Source: Leptospiraceae bacterium | GTDB lineage: Bacteria; Spirochaetota; Leptospiria; Leptospirales; Leptospiraceae | Assembly: GCA_016711485.1 (NCBI GenBank) | Contig: JADJSX010000006.1 | Location: forward strand, 110,001-174,000 | DNA length: 64,000 nucleotides | Direction: 5' to 3' | Part shown: positions 52,126-59,514 of the stretch, in pieces | Position numbering within the stretch: position 1 is the first letter of the stretch | Layout of the letters: every line of letters begins with the position of its first letter | Made by a program: the position numbers and the translations under genes | Notes under the pieces: generated by a model | The model's database searches: none | What the model was told of the DNA's origin: nothing | Seen by the model: the letters and a program-made list of their open reading frames with translations, nothing else

Positions 52126-52881
52126 ATGAAAGATATTTTAGAAATACAAGATTTATCTTATTCCATCAATGAAAAAAAAATTCTTGAAAGTATTTCTCTC
52201 AAAGTAAGGGAGGGGTTCATTACAGGAATGATCGGCGGGTCTGGTTCTGGTAAAACAACTTTAATTCGAATTATATTAAATATTCAACTTCCAGACAAAG
52301 GAAAAATATCTGGGACAATTAAAATAAATGGGGATATTGCAACTAACTTAAATCGAAGATGGATTCAGCCAGTATTTCAAGATCCAGGTTCCTATTTTAA
52401 TCCTAATTGGAATTTGCAACAATGTTTGGAAGAGCCTCTCACGATATTATTTAAGAATTCAGTTGAGGAAAAAGAAAGGAAAATTAGTAAATTATTAAAT
52501 GAGTTTTCTATTTCAGAAAAATATTTAAGACAAAATATTCGACGATTTTCGGGAGGGGAATTACAAAGAATATCCCTTATCCGAGCAATTTTATGTGAGC
52601 CTAAAATTTTACTGATGGACGAACCAGTGAGTGGATTAGACCCTCTCATTCAAAAAGATGCACTTAAGCTAATTAAGTCCTTGAAGGAACAAAAGAATAT
52701 CTCTATTTTTTTAATTTCTCATGACATTGATTTTATTTCTTCTTTATGTGATTATATCTATGTAATTGAAAACGGAAAAATTGTAGAAGAAAATTATACT
52801 TCCGAAATTCTGCAAAAACCATCAAATAATTATACAAAACTAATTCTTCACTCGAGGGACTTGTCAAGTATTCGAGAATAA
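52126..52881 (+). CDS. ABC transporter ATP-binding protein (oligopeptide/nickel-type)
   Basis: 251 residues. Walker A GGSGSGKTT (37-45), Q-loop VFQDPGSYFNP, signature FSGGELQRIS, Walker B ILLMDEP and LISHD. The PVFQDP...NPNW pattern is that of DppF/OppF/NikE-like ATPases. No permease or binding protein gene is adjacent, so the partners are elsewhere. Single gene. Confidence 0.85.
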   Translation: MKDILEIQDLSYSINEKKILESISLKVREGFITGMIGGSGSGKTTLIRIILNIQLPDKGKISGTIKINGDIATNLNRRWIQPVFQDPGSYFNPNWNLQQCLEEPLTILFKNSVEEKERKISKLLNEFSISEKYLRQNIRRFSGGELQRISLIRAILCEPKILLMDEPVSGLDPLIQKDALKLIKSLKEQKNISIFLISHDIDFISSLCDYIYVIENGKIVEENYTSEILQKPSNNYTKLILHSRDLSSIRE

Positions 52882-52984
52882 TTTGATTTATCTAAAGATG
52901 AGAAAAATCACTCTAATCGTAAATTATATGAATACTAAAAAATAGATTGAATATGTAACTGAAAGTCTAATAGGTAAGGAAACT

Positions 52985-55561
52985 ATGAAGTTAGATAAAA
53001 TTACTAGAAAGTTAGCAGAAGCTTTTACAAGTTCTATACAACTTGCAGAGGGGCAAAGTAATTCTGAGCAAACAGAAGAACATTTAATTTTTACTATTTT
53101 AAATGACACAACTGGAATGGCTGAGATTTTATTTGCACATTTAAATTTCGATAGAACGAAATTTAAAAATCTTGCCAATCAGAGTATTTCGAGATTACCC
53201 AAAGTTCAAGGAACGCAACATATTGAGCCCACTCGCGGGTTGATGAATCTTATTAAAAAAGCAGATTCAATACGAGCTGATTTTAAAGATGAATATTTAT
53301 CCACAGAACACGTATTAGCCGCATTTTTATCGGAAAGTCAAACTAGTTTAAAGAATGAATTTATCAGAGAAGGTCTAAATTATAATAACTTAATGAATGC
53401 GATTAAGGAATTGAGGAAAGGGAAAACAGTTATGGACGATTCACCAGAAAGTAAAGTAGATACTTTAAAAAAATATGCAAGAGATTTAAATGAACAAGCT
53501 AGAAAAGGAAAATTAGATCCAGTCATCGGACGCGATGAGGAAATTCGAAGGATAATCCAAGTTCTCTCTCGACGAACAAAAAACAATCCTATGATTATTG
53601 GAGATCCTGGTGTAGGTAAAACAGCGATAGTAGAAGGATTGGCAGGAAAAATTATCGCCGGAGATGTTCCAGACGGAATTAAAAATAAATCTATCTATGC
53701 ATTGGATTTAGGTGCAATGATTGCAGGAGCAAAATACCGAGGTGAATTTGAAGATCGATTAAAGGCATTACTCGATGAAGTAAAGAATTCTGATGGGAAT
53801 ATTATTTTATTCGTCGATGAAATTCATACATTAGTTGGAGCCGGAGCTACGGAAGGTTCTCTCGATGCGTCTAATATGCTGAAACCAGCACTTGCTCGCG
53901 GCGAATTACGATGTATAGGCGCAACTACCTTAAAGGAATATCAAAAATATATAGAAAAAGACGCAGCCCTCGAAAGAAGGTTTCAGCCAGTTTTTGCAAA
54001 AGAACCTTCCATTGAAGAAACAATTATGATTTTGCGTGGTCTCAAAAGTAACTATGAACTTCATCATGGAATCCGAATTAAAGATTCAGCCATTATTGCC
54101 GCGGCAAATCTTTCGAATCGTTATATTACGGATAGATTTCTGCCCGACAAAGCGGTGGATCTAATTGATGAAGCGTCTAGTAAGATGCGAATCGAAATGG
54201 ATAGTATGCCTGAAAATATGGATAGAATGCAAAAGAAAATTCAATCACTGAAGATCGAACGCGAAGCATTGAAGAAAGAAAAAGACCAAGCGTCCATTTC
54301 CAGATTAAAAGAATTAGAAGCTGAATTAACTAGTAGCGAAGAATCGTTTTCGATAATTGAAGCAAAATGGAAAAGTGAAAGAGAAAAAATTCAAAGAATT
54401 AAATCCCTAAAAGAAGAATTTGAAAAATACAAAAATTCAGAGAAAGAAGCAGAGAGAAATGGTAACTTAAATTTAGTCGCCGAAATACGATATGGTAAAT
54501 TAATAGAATTAGACAAACAACTCCAAGTAGCTAATCAAGAGTTAGCGAATGTATTTGGTCAAGATAGACTTCTTAAGGAAGAAGTATCAGAAGAGGATAT
54601 TGCAAATATCGTATCTCGTTGGACTGGCATTCCTGTTTCAAAAATGTTACAGGGAGAAAAAGAAAAACTGTTACATATGGAGTCAGTTTTAAAACAAAGG
54701 GTAGTGGGGCAGGATCATGCCATATCTCTACTTTGTGAATCTATACGCCGATCCAGAGCGGGGTTAAGTGATAGTAACCGTCCAACAGGCTCTTTTTTAT
54801 TTCTTGGTCCAACAGGAGTAGGAAAAACAGAAACTGCGAAAGCATTAGCAGGATTTATGTTTGATGATCCTACAGCAATTGTTCGTATTGATATGAGTGA
54901 ATATATGGAGTCCCATTCTGTATCAAGACTCATTGGAGCTCCACCCGGATATGTTGGTTATGATGAAGGGGGACAATTAACCGAGATGATTCGCAGAAGA
55001 CCTTACAGTATAATTTTACTGGATGAAATCGAAAAAGCGCACCGAGAAGTATTCAATGTGTTTTTACAGTTATTCGATGAAGGGAGATTGACAGATGGAA
55101 AGGGAAGGTTGGTTGATTTTAAAAATACAGTTGTGATTATGACTTCCAATATTGGAACTTCTATTTTACAGGAAGATATTACCACGGAAGAAAAAGAACG
55201 ACTTATTGACAGAGAATTAAAAAAACACTTTAAGCCGGAATTCCTAAATCGTCTAGACGAAATTGTAATTTATAATCGTATCGATGAATCTATAATTGAA
55301 AAAATCGTAGAAATACAGTTACGGGAATTTTCAGATAGATTAAAACAAAATGGTCTGGAAGTAAAATACACGGATGATCTAAAGAAACACTTAAGCCAAG
55401 TAGGATATGATCCAGAATACGGAGCGAGACCACTAAAAAGACTAATTCAGAGAGAATTAGGAAATGTTCTAAGTGAGTTTATTTTAAAAGGCAATTACCA
55501 ACAAGGAACGAAGTTAATCGCAGATTATAAGATGGGAAGTGTTGAATTAAAAACTAACTAA
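52985..55561 (+). CDS. clpB: ClpB-type disaggregase chaperone
   Basis: 858 residues, near the usual length. The N-terminal Clp_N domain is present; NBD1 Walker A GDPGVGKTA (206-214), then a coiled middle domain (about 400-520, with KKEKDQASISRLKELEAEL), and NBD2 Walker A GPTGVGKTE (608-616). IGAPPGYVGYDEGG and LLDEIEKAH are standard. It rescues aggregated proteins with DnaK. The middle domain is that of ClpB, not ClpA/C. Start has AAGGAA upstream. Confidence 0.92.
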   Translation: MKLDKITRKLAEAFTSSIQLAEGQSNSEQTEEHLIFTILNDTTGMAEILFAHLNFDRTKFKNLANQSISRLPKVQGTQHIEPTRGLMNLIKKADSIRADFKDEYLSTEHVLAAFLSESQTSLKNEFIREGLNYNNLMNAIKELRKGKTVMDDSPESKVDTLKKYARDLNEQARKGKLDPVIGRDEEIRRIIQVLSRRTKNNPMIIGDPGVGKTAIVEGLAGKIIAGDVPDGIKNKSIYALDLGAMIAGAKYRGEFEDRLKALLDEVKNSDGNIILFVDEIHTLVGAGATEGSLDASNMLKPALARGELRCIGATTLKEYQKYIEKDAALERRFQPVFAKEPSIEETIMILRGLKSNYELHHGIRIKDSAIIAAANLSNRYITDRFLPDKAVDLIDEASSKMRIEMDSMPENMDRMQKKIQSLKIEREALKKEKDQASISRLKELEAELTSSEESFSIIEAKWKSEREKIQRIKSLKEEFEKYKNSEKEAERNGNLNLVAEIRYGKLIELDKQLQVANQELANVFGQDRLLKEEVSEEDIANIVSRWTGIPVSKMLQGEKEKLLHMESVLKQRVVGQDHAISLLCESIRRSRAGLSDSNRPTGSFLFLGPTGVGKTETAKALAGFMFDDPTAIVRIDMSEYMESHSVSRLIGAPPGYVGYDEGGQLTEMIRRRPYSIILLDEIEKAHREVFNVFLQLFDEGRLTDGKGRLVDFKNTVVIMTSNIGTSILQEDITTEEKERLIDRELKKHFKPEFLNRLDEIVIYNRIDESIIEKIVEIQLREFSDRLKQNGLEVKYTDDLKKHLSQVGYDPEYGARPLKRLIQRELGNVLSEFILKGNYQQGTKLIADYKMGSVELKTN

Positions 55562-55573
55562 TATACAAGAAAC

Positions 55574-55613
55574 GCCCCGACTCAATGTATTATATACAGT
55601 GAGATCGGGGTAA
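55574..55613. terminator. hairpin between convergent clpB and the HTH gene
   Basis: CCCCGACTCA and TGAGATCGGGG are inverted copies with a long loop. No T-run follows on the plus strand, so it is a weak candidate for both genes. Confidence 0.4.
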
Positions 55614-55640
55614 TATTGGTATCTGATTTTATAAAACTAA

Positions 55641-56066
55641 TTAGTATTCTACAGTAGCTAGAAATAATTCAGATTGCTCTATTTTAAAAACTTTAGAAGC
55701 AAGTTGTTTAAATTCTTCTGTTGGTTCGAGAAGTCCTAATTCTACTTTTGAAAGGAATGGAGTGGATACTTTCAGCTTTTTGGCCATATCGTATTGTTTA
55801 ATTCCCATTTCTCTTCTTTTTGCCCAAAGTTTATTTGTAAGTCCGGAGGTAAATTCAGGAAAAATTTCCTCTACCGGTTGATCATTAAATAATTTCTCAA
55901 GTGATGTCTTTAAATACTTAGATACGTTTACTTTAAAACGTTCCGTTGGTTCTTGACTGTCTGTTTCAATTTTTGATAGGTAGCTAGGGGAGACTCCCAA
56001 GGCTCTAGCCATATCATACTGTTTGATTCCTCTTTTTTTTCTAAGCATGTAAATATGATTTTTCAT
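55641..56066 (-). CDS. tandem-HTH XRE-family regulator
   Basis: 141 residues with two XRE helix-turn-helix domains. The first (about 1-58) has MLRKKRGIKQYDMARALGVS PSYLSKIE; the second (about 76-135) repeats KRREMGIKQYDMAKKLKVS TPFLSKVE. This looks like an internal duplication of one ancestral HTH. It likely binds an extended operator. Palindromes in the upstream DNA (56075-56098) may be its own site. No ligand domain is present. Confidence 0.85.
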   Translation of the reverse strand: MKNHIYMLRKKRGIKQYDMARALGVSPSYLSKIETDSQEPTERFKVNVSKYLKTSLEKLFNDQPVEEIFPEFTSGLTNKLWAKRREMGIKQYDMAKKLKVSTPFLSKVELGLLEPTEEFKQLASKVFKIEQSELFLATVEY

Positions 56067-56074
56067 GAATTTTA

Positions 56075-56098
56075 CCCTCTAGCACATTTCTAGCAGGG
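56075..56098. promoter_or_regulatory. candidate autoregulatory operator of the tandem-HTH gene
   Basis: CCCTCTAGCA ... TCTAGCAGGG is an approximate palindrome lying 9-32 nt upstream of the ATG, where it would block translation or transcription start. Confidence 0.35.
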
Positions 56099-56197
56099 TT
56101 GTTTTATAATTCAACAAAATATTTACAAAATAATAAGTTTTTGATAAAAAAAAATTATTTCCACAAAATTTCTTAGAAAATAATTAATTTCCTGCAC

Positions 56198-56237
56198 ATT
56201 GCAATAGTTCAAGAATAGAAAGTTAAACTATTGCAAT
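56198..56237. promoter_or_regulatory. perfect 12-bp inverted repeat downstream of the PPIase gene
   Basis: ATTGCAATAGTT (56198-56209) and AACTATTGCAAT (56226-56237) are a perfect pair 16 nt apart. It lies about 30 nt past the PPIase gene stop and 130 nt upstream of the HTH gene. It may be a terminator hairpin or an operator. Confidence 0.4.
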
Positions 56238-56266
56238 TTTACGTTTGCAAAATGCAAAAATAAAAG

Positions 56267-57739
56267 TTATATGGAACCAACTTTTAATTTGTCTGAATGA
56301 ATCTGCAAATGGAAATCATTTTTTAATTTCTCGATTTGTCTTTGCATTTCTGACTTTAATTTTGCGGTTTTGAGTTCTTCTTTAATTTTATCTTTTACTT
56401 CTGAAAACGGTAAAGGATTCCTTTTTTCAGGGTTTGATTTTGAAGGGGCTGAATATGCATATAATTTTCCTGCTTCATAGGTGTCCTTTATTTCTTGATC
56501 TGGAATTTGAATTTGAGTTTCTTGAATATCTCTCACGAAAAAGGACCATGCTATATTTTTTTTCCAAAGTGCTAGACTACTTTCGTATTTTTCAGATGAT
56601 TTTAGATTTTTTACTTCTTCCTTATCGCCAAGAAGAGCTATCGGTAAAATCGCAGAATTGAAGAAATACAATAATTCTTTCACTGGCGGATTATAGGTAT
56701 TAGGTTTCATATTTACTTTACCATAATCTTTCCTTAGATCGAAGAGCGTGTAAACCTTTTCTGCTTTTATAAAGATTGGAGTGGAATCTACTATCTCATT
56801 TTCGGACATGGTTTCCATTTCTTTAGAAAACTTAAGCCCACTTTCTTTCGAAATTTTTTCGTATTCTTCGTTCCAGATTTTACTTTGAATTTGTTCTTTG
56901 TATCTATCTTTCAACATTTGAGTTTCTTTTTCTAACTTAATTTCATCACCCAAATAATAATCAGCAATTTGCTTTTGATCTTCTGGTGCTGCCGCTTTAA
57001 ATTCTTTTGCTAGATTTTGAAAATCTTTAAATTTCTTTAGTAGGTAGGATTCTAATTCATCTGCCTTTAATTTTTTAACTTCAATAATTCTATATACAAA
57101 TAGATCTCCATTTAGTTCCTTTTTTGTAAAAGTATTGAGTGAGTTTTTAGAATACGCATCAAGTAATATTTCTCTTAGAATATTTTCTTCAGAACAATTC
57201 ATACACTGTGGTTCTAAAAATCCACCGATTGGTTTGCGTCCTTCTTCATCTGTTTCCTTGGAAATGTATTGTATAATTTCTTTATCTGATTTTAGATTTT
57301 GTAAATCGGAAAAAGCTCTATCGGCTTTTACAGAATTTGGATTTCCGTTCGCATCTTTTTTTACATAAAGCATTTGGCCGGTGACTATTTCTAAATCCTT
57401 AGATTTAAGAGATTTTTCAATATAATTTTTTCTGTATAGGTTAACAAGAAGTTGCTTTTCTTTTAAATCTAAAATAGATTTATATATTTCTGTTTCTGTA
57501 TAACCTTTTTTGTTTGTTTCCATTTCTACAATTGATTGAACAGCTATCGTTTCTAAAATAGACGTTTGGTATTTTAATGATGTACTATTTTGATCGACTG
57601 CTATTTCGTGGTTGGGATAAAATTCTCTAAATTCTTTTCTTTTTACAACGCCACCGTCAAAAACGGCGAGTATTTCTTCTCCTGATCTACAACTTATTAA
57701 AAGGGAAAAAACAATTAGAGTGAGGATGATTTTTTTCAT
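56267..57739 (-). CDS. peptidyl-prolyl isomerase-like lipoprotein
   Basis: 490 residues. ILTLIVFSLLISCRS is a lipoprotein signal with Cys17. The start VFDGGVVKRKEFREFYP and the middle TGQMLYVKKDANGNPNSVKADRAFSDLQ resemble SurA/PrsA-type chaperones with parvulin-like parts. The C-terminal part is helical with PFSEVKDKIKEELKTAK, a pattern of such foldases. I infer an envelope foldase. Followed 5 nt later by a small coiled-coil gene on the same strand, which is read first. Confidence 0.55.
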   Translation of the reverse strand: MKKIILTLIVFSLLISCRSGEEILAVFDGGVVKRKEFREFYPNHEIAVDQNSTSLKYQTSILETIAVQSIVEMETNKKGYTETEIYKSILDLKEKQLLVNLYRKNYIEKSLKSKDLEIVTGQMLYVKKDANGNPNSVKADRAFSDLQNLKSDKEIIQYISKETDEEGRKPIGGFLEPQCMNCSEENILREILLDAYSKNSLNTFTKKELNGDLFVYRIIEVKKLKADELESYLLKKFKDFQNLAKEFKAAAPEDQKQIADYYLGDEIKLEKETQMLKDRYKEQIQSKIWNEEYEKISKESGLKFSKEMETMSENEIVDSTPIFIKAEKVYTLFDLRKDYGKVNMKPNTYNPPVKELLYFFNSAILPIALLGDKEEVKNLKSSEKYESSLALWKKNIAWSFFVRDIQETQIQIPDQEIKDTYEAGKLYAYSAPSKSNPEKRNPLPFSEVKDKIKEELKTAKLKSEMQRQIEKLKNDFHLQIHSDKLKVGSI

Positions 57740-57744
57740 AAAAC

Positions 57745-58146
57745 TTAATACCTATGGACCTTTCTTTCTTTTTTGGCGGGAATTATTTCCGCTGATTGAT
57801 TTGGTGAAAAATTTTTTTCAATTGATGGGTTATTTGTTATATCTTGGATTAGATTTTTAAAGCTCTTTTCTTCTGACTGGTTTCTTGTGTAAATTGATTT
57901 AGGAATATCAACTTCCAATTCCAATACAGAATCTTTGATGGATTGTAATTTCTCAATTTCATCGGTAATGCTTTTTTTCAAAGAATAACTATAATCCCGA
58001 TTATCGCTAATGCTTTTGTTTGTATTGTTTAGTTCCGTAATATCTCTATCTAAAATCGAAAATAATTCTAGAACGTCTTGAACTTTAATTTTAATAAACT
58101 CTTTCATCGCTAGATTCGATGATTGTTTTGATAAGCAATCATGCAA
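57745..58146 (-). CDS. small coiled-coil hypothetical protein
   Basis: 133 residues (an internal ATG at 58107 is another possible start). Mainly charged helix: FIKIKVQDVLELFSILDRDI and YSLKKSITDEIEKLQSIKDSVL. No signal peptide. It ends 5 nt upstream of the foldase start, so the genes are cotranscribed. I do not recognise it. Confidence 0.5.
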   Translation of the reverse strand: MHDCLSKQSSNLAMKEFIKIKVQDVLELFSILDRDITELNNTNKSISDNRDYSYSLKKSITDEIEKLQSIKDSVLELEVDIPKSIYTRNQSEEKSFKNLIQDITNNPSIEKNFSPNQSAEIIPAKKERKVHRY

Positions 58147-58230
58147 GAATGAAAAGATTTTGAATTGAATTTTTTATTAAAATGAAAATATATATTTGTA
58201 TTCCAAAGCTAAAAAAAATTGAATGTTTCT

Positions 58231-58587
58231 ATGAGCTTACAAGAAATTGAAGTCCAAGTAGAAAAGATTGATAATATATTTGTGATGCGTTTAGAAGGAG
58301 CCATTTCTTCATTTACGTATAAGAAATTTATCGAAGAAGTTAGGAAATGCAATCGAAAAGGTGGTCTGATTATTGACATGGAAGAAGTAACAGCCATTTC
58401 ATCCATGGGAATTGCAGCACTCAAAGAAATTAGTGATATGAGTTATAAATCAGGAAATAAAATTGTATTTTTAAATCTTTCCATTAATGTAAAACAAACT
58501 CTTCTCATGGTCGGATTGAGCAAAGTTTTTAATGTAGCACCAAATGAAGAATTAGCTATGAAAATGGCATCTAAACCAAGCAGGTAA
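58231..58587 (+). CDS. STAS-domain anti-anti-sigma factor-like protein
   Basis: 118 residues from ATG 58231. VEKIDNIFVMRLEGAIS, GGLIIDMEEVTAISSMGIAAL and IVFLNLSINVKQTLLMVGLSKVF are the STAS fold, with Ser in ISSMG as the phosphorylation site of SpoIIAA-like antagonists. It would bind an anti-sigma kinase, regulating sigma activity or stress response; no kinase gene is adjacent. Followed 4 nt later by the membrane kinase gene. Confidence 0.85.
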   Translation: MSLQEIEVQVEKIDNIFVMRLEGAISSFTYKKFIEEVRKCNRKGGLIIDMEEVTAISSMGIAALKEISDMSYKSGNKIVFLNLSINVKQTLLMVGLSKVFNVAPNEELAMKMASKPSR

Positions 58588-58591
58588 ATCA

Positions 58592-59353
58592 ATGGGCAAT
58601 TTTAACTATAAAAGAAAATTATTTCATCTATTAGGATTTATACTTCCCTATTTGTATTATATTGATATTTTTAATGGAGCCTATGGACTCAGTCATGCTT
58701 CTCGTGCAATTATTTTTTCAATTTTAATGTTCCAAGGATTTGTCCTCATTACAACGGAAACCTTAAGACTAAAAAATGATACCTTTAAAGCATGGTTTGC
58801 AACTTATTTTGGATCCATTATGAAAAAGGAAGAAGAAACTAGAATGAATGCAACGATTCCTTATATGCTTTCGAATGCGATTGTAGTTTTATTTTTTCCG
58901 CCTGAATTTTACTTTTTTGCTATTGGTTATTTACTGATTGGAGATCCAGTTGCCGCATTTTTTGGCGCGAATTACGGAAAATTTCGTTTTTATAACGGAA
59001 AATCTTTAGTTGGGGTAGTTGCATTTATCATTGCTGCTTGTTTAGTTGGAATTATATTTATGGTTATTTTTCAAAATACTAAAGAAGGCTCTTTGTTTGC
59101 TCTTTTTACAAAAGATGGACTAAATAGCAAAGCATTGGTTGCTGTTGTTATTTCAGCGATAGTTGCTGGTTTAACCGAATTTTTCTCTGGACATGCTTGG
59201 AATGGTTTTTTGGACGATAACCTGACGATACCTCTTTCTGCAGCGTTTACACTTGCTTTGGCGTTAGTTTTATTTTTCGGAATTAGTGGAAATGAAATAT
59301 TTTTTCCAGTAACTGAGCTATTTGCTAAAAATGGTTTTCCAAGAGGATTTTAA
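58592..59353 (+). CDS. polyprenol/diacylglycerol-kinase-like membrane protein
   Basis: 253 residues with about six transmembrane helices. RKLFHLLGFILPYLYYI near the start and GYLLIGDPVAAFFGANYGK (about 130-148) match the CTP-dependent dolichol kinase/DGK1/SEC59-like family; the latter holds the nucleotide-binding D and K. It probably phosphorylates a polyprenol or diacylglycerol at the inner membrane. Cotranscribed with the STAS gene. Alternative: phosphatidate cytidylyltransferase relative. Confidence 0.7.
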   Translation: MGNFNYKRKLFHLLGFILPYLYYIDIFNGAYGLSHASRAIIFSILMFQGFVLITTETLRLKNDTFKAWFATYFGSIMKKEEETRMNATIPYMLSNAIVVLFFPPEFYFFAIGYLLIGDPVAAFFGANYGKFRFYNGKSLVGVVAFIIAACLVGIIFMVIFQNTKEGSLFALFTKDGLNSKALVAVVISAIVAGLTEFFSGHAWNGFLDDNLTIPLSAAFTLALALVLFFGISGNEIFFPVTELFAKNGFPRGF

Positions 59354-59514
59354 GTTTATTAAATCTTAATTTAAAGCAAACGGGAAGTTACTTCAAATAG
59401 AATTTGGATTTTAAAAGACTAACGGGCTCTTGAAAATAGAAATTAAACTTTATTTTGTTAAACGAACTTTTTTAAAGTACCTCTGAGACTCCGTGTCTCT
59501 GTGGCAAAAAATCA

